From Marinitoga aeolica (GTDB lineage Bacteria; Thermotogota; Thermotogae; Petrotogales; Petrotogaceae): DNA of 64,000 nucleotides. The notes beneath the pieces were generated by a model. That model did not search any database and had not been told where the DNA came from. It worked only from the letters and a program-made list of their open reading frames with translations. Positions 7,780 through 14,769 of the stretch are shown piece by piece. Position 1 is the stretch's first letter; each line of letters starts with the position of its first letter. The stretch is taken from positions 2,294,001-2,358,000 of the forward strand of contig NZ_CP069362.1 of assembly GCF_029910535.1 (NCBI RefSeq), in the 5' to 3' direction. The position numbers were made by a program, and so were the translations under genes.

Positions 7780-8863
7780 AAATCGTTTAGGAGATTTATT
7801 TTTTAAAGTAAAAAGTGAATCTGAGTTTAGAGAAATTTTAGAATCTATTATAAAAATACCAAAGAGATATGTATACTTCTTTTCAGAAGTAAAGAATGAA
7901 TTTTATTATATGAATGATATTGGAGAATTATACATTTTTAGAGCGAAAAAAGAAAAAGAAAAAATTAAATCGTTTGTAGATTTTTATCCAGATAATAAAT
8001 TGATTTATTCTATATTAAAACTTGCCCAAAAATCTCTTATACCTTTTACAATATGGGATTTAATAAATTTTTATAAAAAAGGATATAAGATCAGATATTT
8101 AGAACAAAATAATGAAATAATTTCCCTGTATATATTAAAAGATAATATAGTTGAATTTACATTTTTTGATGTGGAAAATATTAATTTAATGATTCAAATG
8201 TTAAATGATATTTCAAATTTTGTTGATGATGAATTTATTATTATAGTATATTCCAATCAAAAAAATTTTAAAAATTTATTATTAAATAAGAATTATTCAG
8301 GAGAGAAAAAATTTACCTTATATAGGTTAGATAGTGCAGGTATTTTCATAACTATGCCTAATAAAAATGATACAATAAATATAATAGAATTTTATGAGCG
8401 GGTTTTGCAAAACAACAAAACTTTAGCTACGCAATTAAGTGAATTTGATAAAACTACAAAGGATTTTGAAAAAATTATAGATCTTTCAAAAAATCTATTT
8501 GGCTTAAGAGTTTTGGTTGCAAAATATAATGACAAAATAATAGGCAATTGTGATATATATTGGAATATCCAAAGAAAAAGATTAGAAAGAACTGCAAAAT
8601 TAGGTATAAGTGTACTCGAAGAATTTAGAAACATTGGTATTGCAACAACAATGATGAATAATCATATAACCTGGTGCATAGAAAATCCTAATATACATAG
8701 ATTGGAATTAGAAGTATTTTCTAATAATTCTAAAGCAATTTCATTATATGAAAAGTTAGGATTTATTAAAGAAGGTAAAAGAAGAGAAGCTGCATATATT
8801 GGAAAAGAATATTATGATATTATATTTATGGGGATTATTACTGAACCTGTAAATTTTTTTTAA
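7772..8863 (+). CDS. GNAT-family N-acetyltransferase with an unusual start
   Basis: The C-terminal part (from about residue 245) is a GNAT fold: KLGISVLEEFRNIGIATTMM is the acetyl-CoA pyrophosphate loop region and ISLYEKLGFIKEGKRREAA the closing motif. It resembles RimJ/RimL/SpeG-like enzymes. The first 200 residues are not recognised and may be a degenerate second GNAT domain. The frame contains no ATG near the expected start. A GGGGGG Shine-Dalgarno at 7760-7765 is 6 bases before an ATT codon (7772) that overlaps the comM stop. The alternative is TTG 7739 inside comM, without a good Shine-Dalgarno. The ATT call is an inference. The substrate is unknown. Confidence 0.75.
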   Translation: MYKNRLGDLFFKVKSESEFREILESIIKIPKRYVYFFSEVKNEFYYMNDIGELYIFRAKKEKEKIKSFVDFYPDNKLIYSILKLAQKSLIPFTIWDLINFYKKGYKIRYLEQNNEIISLYILKDNIVEFTFFDVENINLMIQMLNDISNFVDDEFIIIVYSNQKNFKNLLLNKNYSGEKKFTLYRLDSAGIFITMPNKNDTINIIEFYERVLQNNKTLATQLSEFDKTTKDFEKIIDLSKNLFGLRVLVAKYNDKIIGNCDIYWNIQRKRLERTAKLGISVLEEFRNIGIATTMMNNHITWCIENPNIHRLELEVFSNNSKAISLYEKLGFIKEGKRREAAYIGKEYYDIIFMGIITEPVNFF

Positions 8864-9207
8864 AGATTGTGAAGAAAGCGAAATAAAAAGCAAAGAAAAA
8901 ATTTATTATTAATCTAAAAGTAGTTTTATATGGCTTGTTTTACGTAAAGTTAATGTTTTCTTTTCGTATTCGTTATATTTCACATATTAAATTAAATCAT
9001 AATATACTATAATAAATATGAAAAAATTTTCATTTTAATATGTTTTTGTGAGATTGTGAAAAAAGTATCTAAATCGGATAAATATTATCGTATTTAAAAT
9101 TCAATTAAACTTTTTTTAATATAGTTTGTGAAAAAAATATCTATATATTCAATATATATAATTTTTGTATATAGAATAAAAATATCATTTGTCAAGGAGG
9201 GAACGGA
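8864..9207. promoter_or_regulatory. 344-base intergenic region upstream of the hydrogenase operon with repeated TTGTGAA motifs
   Basis: No ORF with a start and RBS was found. Two near-identical 18-mers, TTGTGAAAAAAGTATCTA (9054-9071) and TTGTGAAAAAAATATCTA (9126-9143), differ at one base and start exactly 72 bases apart. A shorter TTGTGAAGAAAGCG occurs at 8867-8880. A TATAAT lies at 9157-9162. The segment probably holds the hydrogenase promoter and binding sites of its regulator; TTGTGA half-sites recall the redox regulator Rex, but no full inverted repeat is present. Confidence 0.45.
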
Positions 9208-9711
9208 ATGTCCGTAGAACTTGAAACTAAATTTAAGCAGGTAGAAGAATATATTGATTCATTGAATTTAGAAGGTAAAGACAAAGTAACCAAAAGGAGT
9301 TATCTTATTCATGTTTTACATAAAGCTCAAGAAATAATTGGTTACTTGCCTATTGAAGTTCAAAAAATCATTGCTAAAAAATTAGATGTTCATGCATCTG
9401 ATGTATATGGAGTAGTTACCTTCTATAACTTTTTTAGTATGAAACCAAAAGGGAAATATCCTATTAATATTTGTTTAGGAACTGCATGTTATGTCAGGGG
9501 TTCTGGAGATATTTTAGAAGAATTTAAAAAACAACTCGGAATCAAAGAAAATGAAACAACTGAAGACGGATTATTTAGTATTCATGCTGTAAGATGCGTA
9601 GGAGCTTGTGGATTAGCACCAGTTGTTATGATTGGTGACGAAGTTCATGGAAGACTCACTACTAAAGATGTAAAAAGATTAATAAAAGAATATAGAGAAA
9701 AGGATAAATAA
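9208..9711 (+). CDS. hndA: NuoE-like [2Fe-2S] subunit of NAD(P)-linked [FeFe] hydrogenase (HndA/HydC)
   Basis: This 167-residue thioredoxin-like ferredoxin of the NuoE family has cluster ligands in INICLGTACYVRGSG (two Cys) and HAVRCVGACGLAP (two Cys), and the family signature VYGVVTFYNFFSMKPKG. In electron-bifurcating hydrogenases this small subunit binds a [2Fe-2S] cluster next to the flavin subunit. ATG 9208 has a strong AAGGAGGGA. It is the first gene of a four-gene operon with gaps of 12-15 bases and therefore defines the transcript start. Length is close to Thermotoga HydC. Confidence 0.92.
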   Translation: MSVELETKFKQVEEYIDSLNLEGKDKVTKRSYLIHVLHKAQEIIGYLPIEVQKIIAKKLDVHASDVYGVVTFYNFFSMKPKGKYPINICLGTACYVRGSGDILEEFKKQLGIKENETTEDGLFSIHAVRCVGACGLAPVVMIGDEVHGRLTTKDVKRLIKEYREKDK

Positions 9712-9723
9712 GGAGGGAATTTT

Positions 9724-10122
9724 ATGCCTAAAATTAAAAGTTTGGAAGATTTATTAAAACAAAAAGAAGCTGCTAAAAATAAATTATTTTTGAGAAAAGT
9801 TGCCGATAAAGAAAATGTTATTACATTAAAAGTTGCCATGGGAACATGTGGAATTGCAGCAGGTGCGAAAGAAACTTTTGAAAAATTAATGGAAACTATA
9901 GAGGAAAAAGGTTTAGATAATATCAGAGTTATTCAAACAGGTTGTATGGGCTATTGTCATGCCGAACCAACTGTGGAAGTTAATGAACCAGGAAAAGAAC
10001 CGATATTATATGGAAAAATAAAAGGAGATAAAGCTAGAGAATTGATAGAAAAGCATATTTTAAATGGAGAGTTATTGCAAGATTCGATTATAGGGGAAAC
10101 TCACAAATCAATTAACGAGTAA
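9724..10122 (+). CDS. hndB: HndB-like thioredoxin-fold [2Fe-2S] hydrogenase subunit
   Basis: This 132-residue protein has a short N-terminal coil followed by a 2Fe-2S thioredoxin-like domain with AMGTCGIAAGAKETFE and IQTGCMGYCHAEPTVEV. It matches the HndB subunit of the NADP-reducing hydrogenase operons of Desulfovibrio and clostridia. The Thermotoga maritima HydABC trimer lacks a separate HndB, so this organism has the four-subunit form. Its role is presumed to be electron relay within the complex. The RBS is AGGAGGG, 12 bases after the previous stop. Confidence 0.88.
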   Translation: MPKIKSLEDLLKQKEAAKNKLFLRKVADKENVITLKVAMGTCGIAAGAKETFEKLMETIEEKGLDNIRVIQTGCMGYCHAEPTVEVNEPGKEPILYGKIKGDKARELIEKHILNGELLQDSIIGETHKSINE

Positions 10123-10135
10123 GGAGGGAATAAAA

Positions 10136-11926
10136 ATGTCATCATATAAATATCATGTTTTAATATGTGGCGGTACGGGATGTACCTCTTCAAAGAGTGA
10201 GTTAATAAAAGACAATATGGAAAAATTGGTAAAAGAAAATGGATTGGAAAATGATGTACAAATAGTTAGAACAGGTTGTTTTGGCTTTTGTGAACAAGGA
10301 CCTATAGTTAAATTTTTACCCGATAATACTTTTTATGTTAGAGTTAAACCAGAGGATGCAGAAGAATTAGTAAATGAACATATAATAAAAGGTAGAAAAG
10401 TACAAAGATTATTATATGTAGAACCAACTGAAAAAGAAAAAATTGATGAATCTAAAAAGATGCCTTTTTATAAAAAACAAATAAGAGTTGCATTAAGAAA
10501 TGCTGGTTTAATTAATCCAGATGATATTGACGAATATATAGCAAATGATGGTTATCAAGCATTAGCTAAAGCATTATCAATGACTCCAGAAGAAGTTGTT
10601 GAGGAAATAAGAGAATCAGGATTAAGAGGTAGAGGTGGAGGTGGATTTCCAACAGGATTAAAATGGGGATTTGCTCAAAAAGCTAAAGGAGAGATAAAAT
10701 ATGTAGTATGTAATGCTGATGAAGGTGATCCTGGAGCTTTTATGGATAGATCGGTTTTAGAAGGAGATCCACATTCTGTAATAGAAGGTATGGCGATAGC
10801 TGCTTATGCTATTGGAGCAAATCAAGGGTATGTTTATATAAGAGCTGAATATCCATTAGCTGTTAAAAGATTAAAAAATGCAATAAAACAGGCGAAAGAA
10901 TATGGGTTATTAGGAGAAAATATATTTGGAACAAACTTTTCATTTGACTTAGAAATTAGATTGGGAGCTGGAGCTTTTGTGTGTGGAGAGGAAACTGCAT
11001 TATTAGCTTCTATAGAAGGTTATAGAGGTGAGCCAAGAACAAAACCACCGTTTCCAGCAAATAAAGGATTGTGGGGAAAACCAACTATTATTAATAATGT
11101 TGAGACATTTGCAAATATAGCTCCAATAATGTTAAAAGGAGCAAAGTGGTTCAGAAGCTTAGGAACAGAAAAATCACCAGGAACAAAAGTATTTGCCTTA
11201 GCCGGTAAAGTTAATAATGTTGGTCTTGTAGAAGTTCCTATGGGAACAACATTAAGAGAAGTAATATTCGATATAGGTGGAGGAATTAGAGATAATAAAA
11301 AATTCAAGGCTGTTCAAACTGGTGGGCCATCTGGAGGATGTATCCCAGCTGAATATTTAGATACACCGATAGATTTTGACACTTTAACTGCTTTAGGATC
11401 TATGATGGGTTCTGGTGGTATGATTGTTATGGACGAAAATACCTGTATGCCAGATGTTGCAAAATTTTATCTTGAATTTTCTGTAGAAGAATCATGTGGT
11501 AAATGTACCCCATGTAGAATAGGAAATGTAAGATTATTAGAAATACTTGATAAAATTACATCTGGTAGAGCAACAATGGAAGATTTAGAAAGAATGGAAA
11601 TTTTAGGAAAAACTATAAAAGATTCTGCATTATGTGGTTTAGGACAAACATCACCTAACCCAATATTATCTACAATGCATTATTTTAAAGATGAATATAA
11701 AGCTCACGTATTGGATAAAACATGTCCAGCAGGTGTATGTAAGAATTTAATTACATATAAAATCGATAAAGATAAATGTGTGGGTTGTACAGCGTGTGCA
11801 AGAGTTTGTCCTGTTGAAGCTATTAGCGGATCAATTAAAAATCCTCATGAAATAGATCAAGAAGTATGTATCAAATGCGGCGCTTGTTATGCAACATGTA
11901 GATTTGGTGCTATTGAAAAGATATAG
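10136..11926 (+). CDS. hndC: NuoF-like FMN/NAD(P)H subunit of [FeFe] hydrogenase (HndC/HydB)
   Basis: This 596-residue protein has three parts. Residues 1-90 are a thioredoxin-like [2Fe-2S] domain (CGGTGCTSSKSE, RTGCFGFCEQGP). Residues about 110-530 are the NuoF core with the NAD(P)H/FMN glycine-rich loop LRGRGGGGFPTGLKW and the 4Fe-4S motif ESCGKCTPCRIG. The C-terminus is a 2x[4Fe-4S] ferredoxin (CVGCTACARVCP, CIKCGACYATC). This is the HydB/HndC architecture, in which the flavin is the proposed bifurcation site between NAD(P)H and ferredoxin. Stop and next start are separated by 15 bases. Confidence 0.94.
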   Translation: MSSYKYHVLICGGTGCTSSKSELIKDNMEKLVKENGLENDVQIVRTGCFGFCEQGPIVKFLPDNTFYVRVKPEDAEELVNEHIIKGRKVQRLLYVEPTEKEKIDESKKMPFYKKQIRVALRNAGLINPDDIDEYIANDGYQALAKALSMTPEEVVEEIRESGLRGRGGGGFPTGLKWGFAQKAKGEIKYVVCNADEGDPGAFMDRSVLEGDPHSVIEGMAIAAYAIGANQGYVYIRAEYPLAVKRLKNAIKQAKEYGLLGENIFGTNFSFDLEIRLGAGAFVCGEETALLASIEGYRGEPRTKPPFPANKGLWGKPTIINNVETFANIAPIMLKGAKWFRSLGTEKSPGTKVFALAGKVNNVGLVEVPMGTTLREVIFDIGGGIRDNKKFKAVQTGGPSGGCIPAEYLDTPIDFDTLTALGSMMGSGGMIVMDENTCMPDVAKFYLEFSVEESCGKCTPCRIGNVRLLEILDKITSGRATMEDLERMEILGKTIKDSALCGLGQTSPNPILSTMHYFKDEYKAHVLDKTCPAGVCKNLITYKIDKDKCVGCTACARVCPVEAISGSIKNPHEIDQEVCIKCGACYATCRFGAIEKI

Positions 11927-11941
11927 GAAGGAGGAAGAAAT

Positions 11942-13675
11942 ATGCCAAAAATTACTATAAATTGTAAGGAAGTTGAAGTACCAGAAAATTATACAGTTTT
12001 AGATGCTGTAAAATCAATAGGAGGTTATGTTCCTACTTTATGTTACATGAAATTGGATGATATCGGAATAGAAAATAAACCTGCTTCATGTAGAGTATGT
12101 ATGGTTGAAATAGAAGGTAGAAGAAATTTAGCACCTGCATGTGCAACTCCTGTTGCAGATGGTTTGGTTATTAAGACTCATTCAAGAAGAGCAATTCAAG
12201 CAAGAAGAACTGCAGTTCAGTTATTATTATCTGATCATCCCCAAGACTGTTTAAAATGTCCTAAAAATGGAGAATGTGAATTACAGGACTTAGCAGCAGA
12301 ATTAAATATTCATAATAATCCATATTTTGGAAAAATGTCTGTACATAAAAAAGATATATCTGCAGCAATAATTAGGGATCCAAATAAATGTGTTATGTGC
12401 CGAAGATGTGAGACAATGTGTAATGAATTTCAAACAGTAGGTGTATTATCAGCAGTGGATAGAGGTTTTGACGCTGTTGTAAAACCAACCTTTGATTGGT
12501 CTTTAGAAAGCACTGCTTGTACTTTCTGTGGTCAATGTGTTGCTGTATGTCCAACTGGTGCATTGGTTGAAAGATCATATATAGATCAAGTATGGGATGT
12601 AATAGAAGATCCTAAAAAACATGTAGTTGTTCAAACAGCCCCTGCAGTTAGGGTTGCGATTGGTGAAGAATTCGGATATGAACCAGGAACTATTTCAACA
12701 GGAAAATTAGTTGCTGCATTAAGGGTTTTAGGCTTTGATAAGGTTTTTGATACTAACTTTGCTGCCGATTTAACAATCATGGAAGAAGCTTCAGAATTCA
12801 AAGAAAGATTAGAAAATGGTGGATATTTACCTATGTTAACAAGTTGTTGTCCAGGATGGGTTAAATTCCTAGAACATCAATTCCCGAATTTATTGGAAAT
12901 GCCTTCTTCTGCAAAATCGCCACAACAAATGTTTGGTGCAATTGCTAAAACATATTATGCTCAAAAAGCTGGTATAGATCCTAAAGATATTGTTGTCGTT
13001 TCAATAATGCCATGTTTAGCAAAAAAATATGAAGCAAATAGAGAAGAATTAAGAGATTCTGGGTATCAAGATGTTGATTATGTAATTACAACAAGAGAAT
13101 TGGCAGACATGATTAGAGAATCTGGTATTAACTTCCAAAATTTACCAGAAGAAGAATATGATAGTCCATTAGGTGAATCAACAGGTGCTGCTGATATATT
13201 TGGTAGAACCGGTGGTGTTGCTGAAGCTGCTTTAAGAACTGCTTATGAATGGATTACCGGTGAAGAACTTAAAAATGTAGATTTTGAAGCGGTTAGAGGT
13301 TATGAAGGTGTAAGAATAGCTGAAGTTGATATAAAAGGAACAACTGTTAGAGTAGGTATAGCTCACGGATTAGGTAATGTAAGAAAATTATTAGAAGATA
13401 TTCAGGAAGGAAAAATAGAAGTACACATGATTGAAGTAATGGCATGTCCTGGCGGCTGTGTTGGTGGTGGAGGACAACCTTATCATCATGGAGACTTCAA
13501 TATAATTAAAAAGAGAACTGAGGCAATAAATAAAATTGATAGAAATAAGCCTATTAGAAAATCACATGAAAATCCTGCAATTAAGAAAATCTATGAAGAA
13601 TTTTTAGGAAAACCATTAAGCGAAAAGTCACATCACTTGTTACATACGGAATACTTTGAAAGAGAATGGTTATGA
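11942..13675 (+). CDS. hndD: [FeFe] hydrogenase catalytic subunit (HndD/HydA)
   Basis: This 577-residue protein has an N-terminal [2Fe-2S] domain (CRVCMVEIEG), a His-Cys [4Fe-4S] motif (HPQDCLKCPKNGECE) and two ferredoxin clusters (CVMCRRCETMC, CTFCGQCVAVCP). The H-cluster domain carries all three signatures: L1 LTSCCPGWVKF, L2 SIMPCLAKKYEANRE and L3 MACPGGCVGGGGQP. It ends with the small-subunit-like C-terminal tail. At 577 residues it is nearer to HndD than to the longer T. maritima HydA. It catalyses proton reduction/H2 oxidation in the cytoplasm; no Tat or Sec signal is present. It is the last gene of the operon, closed by a strong hairpin. Confidence 0.95.
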   Translation: MPKITINCKEVEVPENYTVLDAVKSIGGYVPTLCYMKLDDIGIENKPASCRVCMVEIEGRRNLAPACATPVADGLVIKTHSRRAIQARRTAVQLLLSDHPQDCLKCPKNGECELQDLAAELNIHNNPYFGKMSVHKKDISAAIIRDPNKCVMCRRCETMCNEFQTVGVLSAVDRGFDAVVKPTFDWSLESTACTFCGQCVAVCPTGALVERSYIDQVWDVIEDPKKHVVVQTAPAVRVAIGEEFGYEPGTISTGKLVAALRVLGFDKVFDTNFAADLTIMEEASEFKERLENGGYLPMLTSCCPGWVKFLEHQFPNLLEMPSSAKSPQQMFGAIAKTYYAQKAGIDPKDIVVVSIMPCLAKKYEANREELRDSGYQDVDYVITTRELADMIRESGINFQNLPEEEYDSPLGESTGAADIFGRTGGVAEAALRTAYEWITGEELKNVDFEAVRGYEGVRIAEVDIKGTTVRVGIAHGLGNVRKLLEDIQEGKIEVHMIEVMACPGGCVGGGGQPYHHGDFNIIKKRTEAINKIDRNKPIRKSHENPAIKKIYEEFLGKPLSEKSHHLLHTEYFEREWL

Positions 13676-13680
13676 TATAA

Positions 13681-13704
13681 TTAAGGCGGGTTCTCCCGCC
13701 TTAA
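13681..13704 (+). terminator. Hairpin after the hydrogenase operon
   Basis: There is a perfect 10-bp stem (TTAAGGCGGG / CCCGCCTTAA) with a TTCT loop, 5 bases after the hndD stop. The following TCTATATAAT is a poor U-tract, so it may be a leaky terminator or a 3'-end stabiliser rather than a full stop. Confidence 0.65.
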
Positions 13705-13729
13705 TCTATATAATAGAAGGAGGAATTTC

Positions 13730-14155
13730 ATGTATACATATGGATTGATTTTAATTGTTGAAAATGAAAACGAAGCATATATTGAAGCATCTAAAAGAGC
13801 TGGAAGATATGGTGACCATAATGTTTCTTCATGTATTAATTATTCCAAAGAAAAAAAATTATTTGAAGAAACAGTAAGAGAAATGATTTCTATGTATGAT
13901 GGATTAAAAAAAGCTTCAGAAAATATGATTGTAAGATTTGAAGGAAAAGTTCCTGAAGATGATTTTATATTGAATCAATTAAAAGAAAATATAAGAAGAT
14001 ATGAAAATGGTTCATATGCTTACCCAGAAGAATGGAGATTAGTTTATCATGACGGAAATGAATTTGAACATATAGATGATTATAAATATTTTGAAGAAAT
14101 AATAAATAAAAATAATCCTGATAATATTTATTTATTTATTATAGATATACCATGA
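13730..14155 (+). CDS. Conserved-looking hypothetical cytoplasmic protein downstream of hydrogenase
   Basis: This 141-residue soluble protein has no family recognised. Visible features are a beta strand at the start (YTYGLILIVENENEAY), many acidic and aromatic residues, a His/Asp-rich C-terminal segment (WRLVYHDGNEFEHIDDYKYF) and a hydrophobic end (NIYLFIIDIP). It has one cysteine (VSSCINYS). It has a good RBS (GAAGGAGGA) and is bracketed by the hydrogenase hairpin and a strong terminator, so it may be expressed by read-through. Any role in hydrogenase function is only positional. Confidence 0.75.
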   Translation: MYTYGLILIVENENEAYIEASKRAGRYGDHNVSSCINYSKEKKLFEETVREMISMYDGLKKASENMIVRFEGKVPEDDFILNQLKENIRRYENGSYAYPEEWRLVYHDGNEFEHIDDYKYFEEIINKNNPDNIYLFIIDIP

Positions 14156-14181
14156 TGGCTTTTAGCCATCATTTTTTATTT
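14152..14181 (+). terminator. Rho-independent terminator
   Basis: A perfect 9-bp stem ATGATGGCT / AGCCATCAT with a TTT loop is followed by TTTTTATTTATTT. It overlaps the stop codon of the hypothetical gene. Confidence 0.88.
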
Positions 14182-14186
14182 ATTTG

Positions 14187-14310
14187 TGATATAATTTTAA
14201 CCGGGAGATGATGACGTAACTCAATTATGGAATACAACACCAAGTGCTACAAAACATATAAATTTAACTAAAAAAGCAAGTATAACAATTTTACTTGGTG
14301 AAAATGAATA
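14187..14310 (+). promoter_or_regulatory. Extended -10 promoter and long leader of the ferritin-like gene
   Basis: TGTGATATAAT places an extended -10 (TATAAT 14190-14195), implying a leader of about 120 bases before the ATG at 14325. An inverted repeat CACCAAGT (14238-14245) / ACTTGGTG (14293-14300) ends 10 bases before the AAGGAGGGG Shine-Dalgarno. The same stretch is open from 14201 to a TAA at 14309-14311 but has no start codon. It could be a regulatory leader or a gene relic. Confidence 0.45.
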
Positions 14311-14324
14311 AAGGAGGGGATGGC

Positions 14325-14669
14325 ATGCCTGAATTTGCAAATCCATTTTCTGGATTAAAAAATGATAAAAAATTAAGTAAAGAAGAACTAATCAGAGCTA
14401 TAAGATTTTTTATTTCAGCTGAATATGAAGCCGTTCAAATGTATATGCAGTTAGCAGAATCTATAGATAATGAACTAGCTAAAGAAGTGCTAACAGATAT
14501 TGCAAATGAAGAAAGAGTTCATGCAGGTGAATTTTTAAGATTATTAAAAGAATTAGATCCTGAAGAAGAAAAATATTATGAAGAAGGTGCAAAAGAGGTT
14601 GAGGAAGAGCTAAAAAAGCTGGAAAAAGAAAGAAAATTCAATAGAGAATTAAAAAAATTTGAAGAATAA
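14325..14669 (+). CDS. Small ferritin-like (EncFtn-like) iron-binding protein
   Basis: This 114-residue protein is a two-helix half-ferritin. Helix 1 carries the EYEAVQMYMQLAESIDN motif and helix 2 carries TDIANEERVHAGEFLRLLKELDP, giving the Glu and E-x-x-H metal ligands of the encapsulated-ferritin type, with a charged coiled C-terminal tail. The family oxidises and mineralises Fe2+, usually as a cargo inside encapsulin shells. No encapsulin gene or obvious shell-targeting tail is visible here. The chosen ATG has AAGGAGGGG 5 bases upstream; an in-frame upstream GTG at 14295 is rejected. The promoter and terminator make it a monocistronic unit. Confidence 0.8.
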   Translation: MPEFANPFSGLKNDKKLSKEELIRAIRFFISAEYEAVQMYMQLAESIDNELAKEVLTDIANEERVHAGEFLRLLKELDPEEEKYYEEGAKEVEEELKKLEKERKFNRELKKFEE

Positions 14670-14671
14670 CT

Positions 14672-14711
14672 AATAATAAATCGACATCTTAATTGATGTC
14701 GATTTATTATT
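14672..14711. terminator. Long perfect hairpin terminator
   Basis: A 17-bp perfect stem (AATAATAAATCGACATC and its complement) with a TTAATT loop lies 3 bases after the ferritin stop. A- and T-rich flanks allow function on either strand. Confidence 0.85.
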
Positions 14712-14738
14712 TGAAAATATATTTATTTATGATATAAT
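14711..14738 (+). promoter_or_regulatory. Promoter of the pyrophosphatase gene
   Basis: TTGAAA (14711-14716), a 16-base spacer and TATAAT (14733-14738) with an extended TGA just before it. It abuts the preceding terminator stem and is followed by the GGAGGGG-ATG of the gene. Confidence 0.82.
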
Positions 14739-14769
14739 ATCTCCGTTAAATTAAAATTGGAGGGGAAAT

